DNA of 48,748 nucleotides from M30B53 sp964600785 (GTDB lineage: Bacteria; Planctomycetota; Planctomycetia; Pirellulales; UBA1268), in the NCBI GenBank assembly GCA_964600785.1, contig CAZRKH010000075.1, positions 1-48,748 on the forward strand, read 5' to 3'. The notes under the pieces are model-generated. The model had not been told where the DNA came from and ran no database searches. It saw only the letters and a program-made list of their open reading frames with translations. This document shows, piece by piece, positions 1 through 7,392 of the stretch. The stretch's first letter is position 1. Every line of letters begins with the position of its first letter. Position numbers and translations under genes: made by a program.

Positions 1-922
1 CTGATCGGATGCTGCCGCGACTCGGCTGAGCGAAGCTGATGATCAGGCCGATGGCGCCCAGGCCCAACATGGCGAGCGTCGAGGGCTCGGGGACCGCGAT
101 CGGCTGCCCGGTCGCTGTGATTCCCAGATTGAGGACTTTGCCGTATCCCTCACCGTAGATGCCGGCTACTGAAATATCGGCGGTGTAGGCGATGGCAACC
201 TCAGTGATGTAGGAATCCGGGTCGGTGATTCCAAAGAGAACCTTCAGATCATCCTGATTGAGCGTGACGTTGCTGTTGAAAGTGTAATTTTCTTTGGCTG
301 ACGCACCGACTTGGTTCACGGAAAACCCGCCGCTCTCGGACCGCTCCAAATCTCCGCTGGTCACCGTGAAGGGAGCGGCGCGGTCGACCGTGATTGCTGC
401 CACGTCGGTCCAATTGATCGATTTCAACACCAACGAGTATGACGCCGAGACTCCGGAGGATGCGTACGAATCGACGGGCGGACTCGTTAATGGGGCCCAC
501 ACTGACAGTTCACCCCCGAGTGTGAACGAGAGGGTGTCCAGGGCGTAGCCGGCGATGTCAGGATCGTTGCTCGCGCCGGAAGCCCGCACGTCCATCCGGA
601 AATTTGACCGCTTCGATTCAATGTCAATCTCACTCAGGCTGTCAGTTTTGACTTCCGAGAACGATTCCGGCTCGAGTGTGAGGCGCGTTCCAAACGGCAC
701 CGACGTCACTGTGGGGGGAGGTGGCGTAAATACCGGGTCGGTCGAGCGGTTCATTTCGTCATCCCATTCCTCGCGGACGTTGAGAAACTGGACATGGGGA
801 CCGCTCGTGAAACCCGGATCGGTGTAGCTGATCGACCCGGCAACTGCAGGGGTTCCTGGCAGCATGGCCGCTGCAACACAGAGCAGTTTGAGGGTGCGGT
901 AGACCGTGCTGTCGCCAATCAT
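1..922 (-). CDS. PEP-CTERM sorting-domain protein (C-terminus cut by window edge)
   Basis: The frame is open from an ATG at 922 down to base 1, at least 307 residues with no stop inside the window. The N-terminus has a basic then hydrophobic signal peptide ending near residue 29 (motif PAVAG). The middle is polar, Ser/Thr rich and beta-like, with no family I recognise. Near residue 277 is the PEP-CTERM signature VPEPSTLAMLGLGAIGL; only the few basic residues and the stop should be missing. PEP-CTERM proteins are exported and processed by an exosortase, so this is an envelope or matrix protein; its specific role is unknown. The start is supported by GAAGG about 8 bases upstream. The same frame stays open upstream to an ATG at 1177, but that extension is extremely Arg-rich and would bury the signal peptide, so I did not use it. 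Confidence 0.8.
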   Translation of the reverse strand, partial: MIGDSTVYRTLKLLCVAAAMLPGTPAVAGSISYTDPGFTSGPHVQFLNVREEWDDEMNRSTDPVFTPPPPTVTSVPFGTRLTLEPESFSEVKTDSLSEIDIESKRSNFRMDVRASGASNDPDIAGYALDTLSFTLGGELSVWAPLTSPPVDSYASSGVSASYSLVLKSINWTDVAAITVDRAAPFTVTSGDLERSESGGFSVNQVGASAKENYTFNSNVTLNQDDLKVLFGITDPDSYITEVAIAYTADISVAGIYGEGYGKVLNLGITATGQPIAVPEPSTLAMLGLGAIGLIISFAQPSRGSIRS

Positions 923-1246
923 CGGTATGCCTTCTTTGGTAGGTGCGCAGAAACCATGTGTGTCGTTCACTTTGGGACGTTGTGTTGTTCTGGAACTTCC
1001 CCGCAGATCCGGCGGGTCGCTGTGCATCCAGACCCGGCGTCGCCTTGCCCGCCTCGCCACACGCCGTCTGGCGTGACGGGTGAGCCGGTCACGAAGACGA
1101 CGCGGTGAAAGCCGCCGCCGAAGCCGGGAAATACGACCACGGCGGGTACGTCCCGCTGGGGAGGATGAAATAGCCATCGTTCACTCAATGTCTGTTGACG
1201 TGTCGTTGCTCCGCGTATGAATCGACTCTTCCCTTCGAAGCGGGGA
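923..1246. other. 324-base intergenic stretch upstream of the PEP-CTERM gene
   Basis: No convincing gene. It holds the leader and presumably the promoter of the PEP-CTERM gene, and a perfect 6-bp hairpin at 1060-1075 (CACGCC, loop GTCT, GGCGTG). The minus strand has an in-frame Arg-rich open stretch from 1177, judged non-coding or doubtful. Confidence 0.5.
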
Positions 1247-1441
1247 TTACCAGGCGAGCCGCTTGTTGCGGCGGCGGTGAATGCCGTTGACCTGCGAGGG
1301 GCCCCGCCGCGACTTGTTGAGCTTGGGTCGCGACTGGCGGCGGGTGTTGAAATCGTTGGAGCGGCGGTCGCGGATCCGAGCGTCGGTCGCGGAGTCATCA
1401 AGCTCCAGGTCGTGGTCGAAGGCGTAGGAAGACGTGGTCAT
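1247..1441 (-). CDS. Small basic protein of 64 residues, unknown function
   Basis: The acidic N-terminal third (FDHDLELDDSATDARIRD) is followed by a strongly basic C-terminus containing SRRGPSQVNGIHRRRNKR, ending in TAA. A strong ribosome site AAGGAG sits 7 bases before the ATG, which is the main reason to call it a gene. The basic tail would suit nucleic-acid or ribosome binding, but that is inference from composition. It lies downstream of the receiver-like gene on the same strand, 87 bases away, and could be co-transcribed. No family recognised. Confidence 0.6.
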   Translation of the reverse strand: MTTSSYAFDHDLELDDSATDARIRDRRSNDFNTRRQSRPKLNKSRRGPSQVNGIHRRRNKRLAW

Positions 1442-1528
1442 GTGACTGCTCCTTGAGAATGGAAGGGTCTGAAAAAATTCGAAACATTTGCCGGGTAAAA
1501 GCGTTGAAATCAGGTCTCAGGGCCGTAT

Positions 1529-2026
1529 TCAGTCATTGCCGAGCGACATGGCCGCAGGCAGACAAAGCCGACGGGCCTCGACGAAGAGGCTCGTGAGGCT
1601 GTCGCCGTGGCTGCAGCCGGGTAGATAGAGCCAGATGCCCAGTTGCCGGGCCCACAACTCATCGTCGATGCTCCCTTCTGAGCCGCTGATCACCGTCAGC
1701 GTTTCAGGCCGGGCCGCGAGTTCCTCAGCGATCTCGATGGTGTCGCTGACTCGTTCCCCCAGCGGTGAGCAGATGTCGATGAAGGCGAGCAGGAAGTCGC
1801 TATCGGCGGCCTCGCGGAGTTCGAACCGATTGGCCGGACGCGTCGAGTTTTCCCAACCGGCAAGGGCGGCGGCTGTGGCGAGACGCTTGCGTTCGGCCGG
1901 ATCACCGCAGACGATCAAGCAGTCACTGCGGGATGACGGGTAGTCGCCTCGGCGGCCGACTCCGAACGCCCCAAGCTCGGAATCTCCGACCACATCATCA
2001 ACCAAGCCGGTAGCTACGACCATCAT
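1529..2026 (-). CDS. Receiver-like protein, probably degenerate (165 aa)
   Basis: The ATG at 2026 is chosen because AGGAGA lies 6 bases upstream; the open frame extends further but without ribosome-site support. Residues 35-155 look like a response-regulator receiver fold: a first strand SDCLIVCGDP, then FLLAFIDICSP with Asp84 at the phospho-acceptor strand, then LTVISGS, then WLYLPG where the usual Lys-Pro is replaced by Leu-Pro. Loss of the conserved Lys suggests it does not signal by ordinary phosphorylation. There is no output domain, so it would act through a partner. The leader contains a perfect 9-bp inverted repeat (2057-2088). Family assignment is by pattern only and could be wrong. 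Confidence 0.6.
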   Translation of the reverse strand: MMVVATGLVDDVVGDSELGAFGVGRRGDYPSSRSDCLIVCGDPAERKRLATAAALAGWENSTRPANRFELREAADSDFLLAFIDICSPLGERVSDTIEIAEELAARPETLTVISGSEGSIDDELWARQLGIWLYLPGCSHGDSLTSLFVEARRLCLPAAMSLGND

Positions 2027-2383
2027 CGCGAATCTCCTGTCGCAGAATCCCACGCGGCTCACTCGATGGAACTGCCACACGAGTGAGCTGAGTTTTTGTG
2101 ACTGCGAAGAAGGAAACGCAGATGGCGTGCCAAAGCCCCGGCATGCCGCAAAGACGTCATGCAAGTTCTTGCGGACGCAGTGGTTGCGTCAAGAAAGAAA
2201 TCACCGGCGGCGAATCGCGGGCCTCGCCAGGGAATCACCGTTGTGGTGGTGGAGAGCGGGCACGGATGAGCCAGAGGCGGCTCCCCTTACGGGAGATCCC
2301 CGTTGAAAAAGAGTCTTCACAAGGATGGAGGGGCGGATTCACCGGGCTGGTGATTTCGGCGGCACGTCAAGGGAGACGGCACG
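2027..2383. other. 357-base intergenic stretch upstream of the receiver-like gene
   Basis: No supported gene on either strand. It contains the leader of the receiver-like gene with the inverted repeat at 2057-2088, and most of a 17-bp tandem duplication at 2361-2394 that overlaps the end of the signal-peptidase-like gene. Confidence 0.5.
2057..2088 (-). promoter_or_regulatory. Perfect 9-bp inverted repeat in the leader of the receiver-like gene
   Basis: GCTCACTCG at 2057-2065 and CGAGTGAGC at 2080-2088 are perfect reverse complements separated by 14 bases, 31 to 62 bases upstream of the ATG at 2026. This could be an operator or a leader hairpin. Read on the plus strand it is followed by TTTTT and resembles a terminator, but no plus-strand gene precedes it. 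Confidence 0.45.
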
Positions 2384-2394
2384 TCAAGGGAGAC
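2361..2394. repeat. 17-bp perfect tandem duplication
   Basis: The unit GGCACGTCAAGGGAGAC occurs twice head to tail (2361-2377 and 2378-2394). The stop codon of the signal-peptidase-like gene (2384-2386) falls in one unit, so the duplication lies at the very 3' end of that gene and does not change the reading frame before the stop. Confidence 0.85.
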
Positions 2395-3550
2395 GGCGCC
2401 GAAGGTGAACCTCGTCTACCGGGCCGAAGTGACGCGAGTCGCGACTGGCGGAGGGGTGGTCGCCAAGAAGGAAAACCTGGTTTGAACCCACGTCCCAACT
2501 CCCCGCGTTGGCCGCGGGGAGAAGATGCTGCCCCCGCCAAATCACCACCGCATCAAAGACATCGCCAACAACCGCATCGCGAGCAACGACAGCCGCATCG
2601 GAGGATGGCTGGGCCATCGGCGGCACCCCTCCACCTGCAATTCCGGTCGAGTCGACGTCGCCGCAGTCGATGCCGATCGAGAGGCGAACCGGCTGACGGG
2701 GATCGGATGGTGGCGGCACCTCCGCGACCACGTCCCAGCGGTCGGGCATGCCGGCGGGGAACAAGCCCCGGCGGTCGAAATGGTCGGTGGTTGGCTGCCA
2801 GGCGAGGCCCACGATTCGTCCGTCGAGCCTCCCGGCGAGGAAGGCCCAGCGACCATTTGACGGCAGCGGCCAGCGGACCCCCTGACGACCCAGTCGCACG
2901 ATCAGCGAGGCAGCATGCCCGGCTGCGGTGAATCTCCGTGCCGCCTCGGGCCGCAGCACGGCGGCGAGGCCGAAGTCAGCGACCACCGATAGCCGACGGC
3001 CCTCGGCGGGGTCGTCAGGCATCGAGTCATGGATCGGCCCGGGAACGATTCGCAAGGGGTCGTTCACCGGTCGCGAGGGATCGACCAGCAGGTGTCGGTA
3101 TTCGAGTGAGTCGCTGCCCGGAGTGATTCGCCGCTGCCAGCTTCCCCCGCTGACGGCCACGGCCGTCTCGGCGAGCAGTGCCGGGGGGCTGAGCAGCCGT
3201 CGGCCATCGACCAACAGATCACCGCCGCGGATTTCGATTCGCTCACCACCCAGGCCAGCCACCCGTTTGACCACCGTGGTGCCCTCAGGCAGCTCGACGA
3301 CCCACCGCTGGAATCGCTCGGGGCGAATCCTGCTCGGCCGAGCCGGCTCCATGGAGCCGGCAGCGGGGATCACGTCGCCGGGCCGCAGGTCGGGAAGCAT
3401 CGAGCGTCCCACGACCACGAACCCTCCGGATCGGCCACCACCCCAGCCGGCCCACTGCCGAAGGCTCGCCACGCCGATCACCGCCGTGGTTGCGAAGGCT
3501 GCGGCCAGGATCGCCAGCACGACGGGCCGGGTGCTTTGGGTCTGCTGCAT
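2384..3550 (-). CDS. Signal peptidase I-like serine protease (S26 family), membrane-anchored
   Basis: One N-terminal membrane helix (about residues 9-30) is followed by GRSMLPDLRPGD with the catalytic Ser50 and by VVKRVAGLGGERIEIRGG with the general-base Lys95. The C-terminus carries LLGDHPSASRDSRHFGPV, the family box E with the Ser-Arg-Asp-Ser-Arg core. Between Lys95 and box E lies an insertion of about 250 residues, making it 388 residues and longer than typical LepB. Signal peptidase I removes signal peptides at the outer face of the cytoplasmic membrane. The ATG at 3550 is preferred; a GTG at 3571 in frame lies inside a hairpin that follows the DUF1552 stop. It sits last in an apparent operon with DUF1592 and DUF1552 genes, so it may serve their export. 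Confidence 0.8.
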   Translation of the reverse strand: MQQTQSTRPVVLAILAAAFATTAVIGVASLRQWAGWGGGRSGGFVVVGRSMLPDLRPGDVIPAAGSMEPARPSRIRPERFQRWVVELPEGTTVVKRVAGLGGERIEIRGGDLLVDGRRLLSPPALLAETAVAVSGGSWQRRITPGSDSLEYRHLLVDPSRPVNDPLRIVPGPIHDSMPDDPAEGRRLSVVADFGLAAVLRPEAARRFTAAGHAASLIVRLGRQGVRWPLPSNGRWAFLAGRLDGRIVGLAWQPTTDHFDRRGLFPAGMPDRWDVVAEVPPPSDPRQPVRLSIGIDCGDVDSTGIAGGGVPPMAQPSSDAAVVARDAVVGDVFDAVVIWRGQHLLPAANAGSWDVGSNQVFLLGDHPSASRDSRHFGPVDEVHLRRRLP

Positions 3551-3560
3551 GGCCGCGGTG

Positions 3561-3577
3561 GGGCCGGTCACCGGCCC
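3561..3577 (-). terminator. GC-rich hairpin just after the DUF1552 stop
   Basis: On the minus strand GGGCCGG-TGA-CCGGCCC forms a perfect 7-bp stem with a 3-base loop, 3 bases beyond the DUF1552 stop codon. No U-run follows, so it may be an attenuator or processing site rather than a strong terminator. Confidence 0.4.
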
Positions 3578-3579
3578 GA

Positions 3580-4908
3580 TCAGGTCAGCCCCGTCAGCGG
3601 GCCGTCGCCGCAGTAGTCGGGGTTCCCGAAACTCTCGAGCGACTCGTGGCCCATCGCATGCGCGATGCTCAGCAGGAGCCGGTTGTGGTTCACACCCGGG
3701 AGTTTCATCGCCCGCCCGGTTCGCAGGCCGAGCCCGCCACCCACGAGAACCCAGGGAATGTTCTGGTGGGTGTGGGAGTTGCCCTCGCCGAGCTCATTGG
3801 TCCAGAGAATGGTCGTGTTGTCCAAGAGCGAGCCCTCGCCGCCGGGCTCGGGGGTCGCGGCGAGTCGGGTGGCAAGATGGGCGATCTCACCGGCATACCA
3901 GGCGTTGATGCGAGTCAGCTTCTCCTGGGCGTCGGCATCGCTGTTGGGCTTGTGCGAGAGATCGTGCTGCCCCTCCTCGATCCCCAGCCACCGCATGCGA
4001 GGCTGACCGACGGAGTTGGTGTATTGCAGGGTCGCCACGCTGGTGAAGCCCGCCGAGAGCGAGGCCACAAGCAGTTCGATCTGCATCCGGCTGATCTTGG
4101 GCATGGAATCGTTCTGCTCGACCACGTTGTGCTCGAGCGTCGGGACCTCGTGTGGCCGCGTCTGGTGTTCGGCCGCGAGCCGCTGCTCAAAGGATCGCAC
4201 CAGCTCGGTGTGCTCCTCGAGGATGCGGCGATCGGCGGCGGGCAGGCGGGCGGCAACCGCGGCAAGATCCTCGCCGAGTTCATCGAGCACACTTTGCATG
4301 TTCTCCCGGTCCCGCACCTGCCCGTAGAGCCGGGCATACATCTGGTAGGGATCATCGACGGGCGTGAGCGGCTTGTTGGGCCCGGCGTAGACCATGCGGG
4401 TCCAGGTGTCGGCGCGGTCGGGCACGAGCACACCGAACTCGAGCGAGCCGAAGCGGGTGGCTGTCTGCGGACGGGCCTGCAGGAAGCCCTTGATCTCCTG
4501 GTCGATCGACAGCCCGCTGGCCCACCCGGCGGGCGTGTCGCTGCCGCCCTGGATGTTGCCGGGGAACAATTCGATCCCCGTCAGCAGGCAGCCGATGCCC
4601 CGCATGTGGCCGTCGCCGTCGCCGGCGATGCGGTTGTGGACGCCCTCCAGGGTCAGCAGCCGGTCCTTGAAGGCCGCCAGTGGCTCGAGAATCGGCGGCA
4701 GTGGCCGTTCGCCGAAGGGACCCTCCTCAGCGGGCCAGAAGTTCTTCTTCACGATGCCGTCGGGGGTGAACACGATCACCAGCCGCTTCGGCCTGCCGGC
4801 AGGCTCACCGGCGAGGCTCGGCAGGTTGCCGAGAAACGGCAGAGCGGCCGAGCCGACCCCGAGACGGGCGAGCAGATCCCGGCGACTGAGAATGGAACGG
4901 TGGCTCAT
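3580..4908 (-). CDS. DUF1552 family exported protein
   Basis: 442 residues with a twin-arginine signal (ILSRRDLLARLGVGSAALPF) ending near residue 34, so probably exported folded. The body matches the DUF1552 family: KRLVIVFTPDGIVKKNFWP, then LTLEGVHNRIAGDGDGHMRG, then LTGIELFPG, and a C-terminal half with TTILWTNELGEGNSHTHQ. These proteins resemble the DUF1501/sulfatase-like group; no biochemical role is established that I know of. GGAG, 7 bases before the ATG, overlaps the end of the upstream DUF1592 gene. The two genes are separated by 3 bases and are almost certainly co-translated. In planctomycetes the DUF1552-DUF1592 pair is recurrent, which implies a joint function. Confidence 0.9.
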   Translation of the reverse strand: MSHRSILSRRDLLARLGVGSAALPFLGNLPSLAGEPAGRPKRLVIVFTPDGIVKKNFWPAEEGPFGERPLPPILEPLAAFKDRLLTLEGVHNRIAGDGDGHMRGIGCLLTGIELFPGNIQGGSDTPAGWASGLSIDQEIKGFLQARPQTATRFGSLEFGVLVPDRADTWTRMVYAGPNKPLTPVDDPYQMYARLYGQVRDRENMQSVLDELGEDLAAVAARLPAADRRILEEHTELVRSFEQRLAAEHQTRPHEVPTLEHNVVEQNDSMPKISRMQIELLVASLSAGFTSVATLQYTNSVGQPRMRWLGIEEGQHDLSHKPNSDADAQEKLTRINAWYAGEIAHLATRLAATPEPGGEGSLLDNTTILWTNELGEGNSHTHQNIPWVLVGGGLGLRTGRAMKLPGVNHNRLLLSIAHAMGHESLESFGNPDYCGDGPLTGLT

Positions 4909-4911
4909 GAC

Positions 4912-7281
4912 TCATCTCCGCTGAGAGTTTGGGGGCTGCCAGGCAATCAGCATGATATCGACCAGGAGCCGGCGGATGTCGTGGCCGTGGGCGACGAAGC
5001 TTTCGTCGAGTGTCTCGAGCGTGTGTGGGCCCCAGGCCCGTACCGGCTGCTTGACGACCGCATGGAAAAGGTCGGTGATGAACGCCTCCCGGGCGTCACG
5101 GCTGGCTGCCACCGCCAGCCCCAGTTCGCGGCCCCCGTCAAACTCGATCCGCTCGCCAGTTCGTGGCAGGTAGGAGCCGGAGGCATCCACAGGTCGCTCG
5201 ACCCCTCCGATTCTCTCCGTGGTGCGGAAGCGACCGATCGCGTCGAACTGCTCCAGCGCGAAGCCCAGCGGGTTGATCATGGTGTGGCAGGTCTGGCAGG
5301 CCACGGCCTTGGTCTGCAGGGCCACCCGCTGGCGGGTCGTGAGGTCGGGATGGAGTTCCGGCGCCAGCGGTGAGACCGCGTCTTTTGGGGGCCGAAGCAC
5401 GTTGCCGAAAAGACTGCGGGCCAGGAACACGCCGCGGTGGATTGGCGATGAGGAATCGGCGTAGGCGAGCACGCTGAGCATGTATGGATGGGTCACGAGG
5501 CCGGCCCGGCGGCCGTCATCGATGCACAACGGACGGAATTCCGCGTCGGCATGCAGCGGTGCGCCGTAGAGAGCGGCCAGCCGGCCGTCGAGGTAGACCT
5601 GCTTGTCGGTGAAGAGCCGGCGGAAGTCGGGATGCTCTCCGCAGAGGACCTCGTCGAGCCACAGCTGCAGGCTCGTTCGCAGGCCCGCCGCGACGGCCGG
5701 TGAGAAAGCGGAGAAACGGGACGAGTCTTTCACGAGCTGTGGTGAGTCGTCGACTCGCAGCCAGTGCATCAGAAAGTCTCGCAGCTTGGCCCGGCTGCGA
5801 CGGTCGCTGAGCATCCGCCGCACCTGGGCTGCGACCTGCTGCGGGGTGGACAGCTGGCCCTTCGCGGCGGCCTCGAGCAGCTGGCGGTCGGGCAGGGAAT
5901 CCCACAGCCCGAAGGAAAGCCGCTCGGCCACGTCATAGCTGTCGGCTTTCGGCTCACCTGCCTGAGCGGCCGCCGAAGCGAGGCCGCGGTAGAGAAACCG
6001 CGGCGACGTCGTAGCCAGAAAGACCGACCGCTTGACGGCAGAATCAAGATCAGGGGCCTCGGCGAAGGGTCTTTCCACGATCAGCCCGCGCAGAATCTTT
6101 GACAGCGGTCGGCGGAAGGCCCGCTCGGCGAAACGCCCGGCGAAGGCCTCGAGCTTTTCGCGGCGGTCGCCGGCATCCCGTGAGACGCCGGCGAGGCGGT
6201 CGGCATGATCCACCACGTAGTCGGCAGTTTCGATCGCGGCCGCCGAGGCGGCCTCCAGCCAGGCCTGCGAGACGCTCGTGCCCCGTTCGTAGCCGATGCT
6301 GCGGTCATCGGGCGGGAACGGGGTGGCCGCCACGAAGCTCGGGGGGGCATCGCGGGGAATCAGGCAGTGCGGGGGAACCACCTCCTCCACGCCATGCGGC
6401 GGCTTCCAGGCAAGTTTGACGAAGGCCGGCCGCGATGGCTCGTGGTCCTTGTTGTCGACCCCTTGGTTGGCCTTGGAAAACTCGAGCCGTATGGGGTAGG
6501 CCCGCCCGCCGAGCAGGAACAGCCGGCCGCGATGCTCGTGGCTATCGCCGGAGCTGACGGTTGCATCGATCAGCGGCGGCTCGTTCCAGGCCGTGTTCAC
6601 CGCCAGCTTCACGCTCTGGGGCGAATGGACGATGAACTCGTACTCTCCCGTCTCCAGCGGCACGATCGACCCGAGCCAGCGGATCGCGAAGCGGTTGGGG
6701 CGAAACTGTTCCGGGTCGGGCCCCTCGATGCCGAAGTCGAAGTCGACCCGACGGTCGGTCCGCTCGAAGATGAGCCGCTTGCGGTCGAAGTTGCGATCGG
6801 AGAAATACTCCCCGCGAAGCCCGCGGGCCGGATCGATGCCCGGCGGGTGGCCGCCGAAGCTGCCGACGAGATCGGCGAGCGATTCGCGGTGTTGTCTGAC
6901 CGTCAGCCGGGAGAGCTGCTCGCGGGCGGGGCGATTCCTGTCGCGGGCGAGTGCTGAATAGAAAGCCCCATGGATGTAGTCGGCCACTTGCCTCGCCGCC
7001 TCGCCGGCGACGGCCTCCGGGCTGCCCTCGGGCATCGCCTGCTCGATGTAGCCGGCGAGCTGCGAGAGCGAGCGATCGCCAACGAGAGGCTCGGGCTTGG
7101 TGTCGCTGCCGCTGCCGCCCTCGCCGTGGCAGTCCTGGCAGTGCTCGCGGAAGATGGCAAGCCCCGGGTGCTCCTCCCCCGCGGCGTCCGCAGCCGCCGG
7201 CATCAACAGCCAGACGGCCACCACAGTTATGGCCGGGAGCGGGGTGCCGGCTCGAGATGCTCTGCGGCAAGGACGATTCAC
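4912..7281 (-). CDS. DUF1592-type exported cytochrome-like protein with PA14 domain
   Basis: 789 residues. A signal peptide (to about residue 34) is followed by a class-I heme site CQDCH (Cys48, Cys51, His52). Residues about 130-290 form a PA14-like carbohydrate-binding domain starting GLRGEYFSDRNFD. The remainder follows the usual DUF1595/DUF1592/DUF1588/DUF1585 order, with a second CxxCH (CQTCH, about residue 661) next to MINPLGFALEQFDAIG. The start is a GTG at 7281, with an in-frame TGA 18 bases upstream. Family knowledge says such proteins are extracytoplasmic and planctomycete-enriched; heme redox coupled to polymer binding is inference. It heads the operon with DUF1552 and the peptidase, divergent from the galactonate operon. 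Confidence 0.9.
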   Translation of the reverse strand: MNRPCRRASRAGTPLPAITVVAVWLLMPAAADAAGEEHPGLAIFREHCQDCHGEGGSGSDTKPEPLVGDRSLSQLAGYIEQAMPEGSPEAVAGEAARQVADYIHGAFYSALARDRNRPAREQLSRLTVRQHRESLADLVGSFGGHPPGIDPARGLRGEYFSDRNFDRKRLIFERTDRRVDFDFGIEGPDPEQFRPNRFAIRWLGSIVPLETGEYEFIVHSPQSVKLAVNTAWNEPPLIDATVSSGDSHEHRGRLFLLGGRAYPIRLEFSKANQGVDNKDHEPSRPAFVKLAWKPPHGVEEVVPPHCLIPRDAPPSFVAATPFPPDDRSIGYERGTSVSQAWLEAASAAAIETADYVVDHADRLAGVSRDAGDRREKLEAFAGRFAERAFRRPLSKILRGLIVERPFAEAPDLDSAVKRSVFLATTSPRFLYRGLASAAAQAGEPKADSYDVAERLSFGLWDSLPDRQLLEAAAKGQLSTPQQVAAQVRRMLSDRRSRAKLRDFLMHWLRVDDSPQLVKDSSRFSAFSPAVAAGLRTSLQLWLDEVLCGEHPDFRRLFTDKQVYLDGRLAALYGAPLHADAEFRPLCIDDGRRAGLVTHPYMLSVLAYADSSSPIHRGVFLARSLFGNVLRPPKDAVSPLAPELHPDLTTRQRVALQTKAVACQTCHTMINPLGFALEQFDAIGRFRTTERIGGVERPVDASGSYLPRTGERIEFDGGRELGLAVAASRDAREAFITDLFHAVVKQPVRAWGPHTLETLDESFVAHGHDIRRLLVDIMLIAWQPPNSQRR

Positions 7282-7392
7282 GGATGATCGGCTCCGTCAG
7301 GATCACTCGGCCACGCGGCCGACCGCGGAAATCCCGCATCAAAAACATGCGTCTATTCATGCGTCTTCACAGCATCGATCATACCGCCTGCC
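7282..7392. promoter_or_regulatory. Divergent intergenic region of the galactonate operon
   Basis: 111 bases between divergent operons must hold promoters for both. A 9-base direct repeat CATGCGTCT occurs at 7346-7354 and 7358-7366, 12 bases apart and about 27 bases before the kinase ATG, a possible operator. No clear -35/-10 pair can be named. Confidence 0.35.

Noticed and set aside
967..1401. 144-residue minus-strand frame over the PEP-CTERM leader and the 64-residue gene
   Set aside because: Overlaps the better supported small gene in another frame; no ribosome site; low complexity.
2480..2520. GGTTTGAACCC resembling a tRNA T-loop
   Set aside because: It lies inside the signal-peptidase coding frame, and no acceptor, D-arm or anticodon arm can be placed around it.
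3490..5373. 627-residue open frame on the plus strand
   Set aside because: It is antisense to the DUF1552/DUF1592 genes, with composition typical of reversed GC-rich codons (Gly/His/Arg/Val rich) and no recognisable domain.
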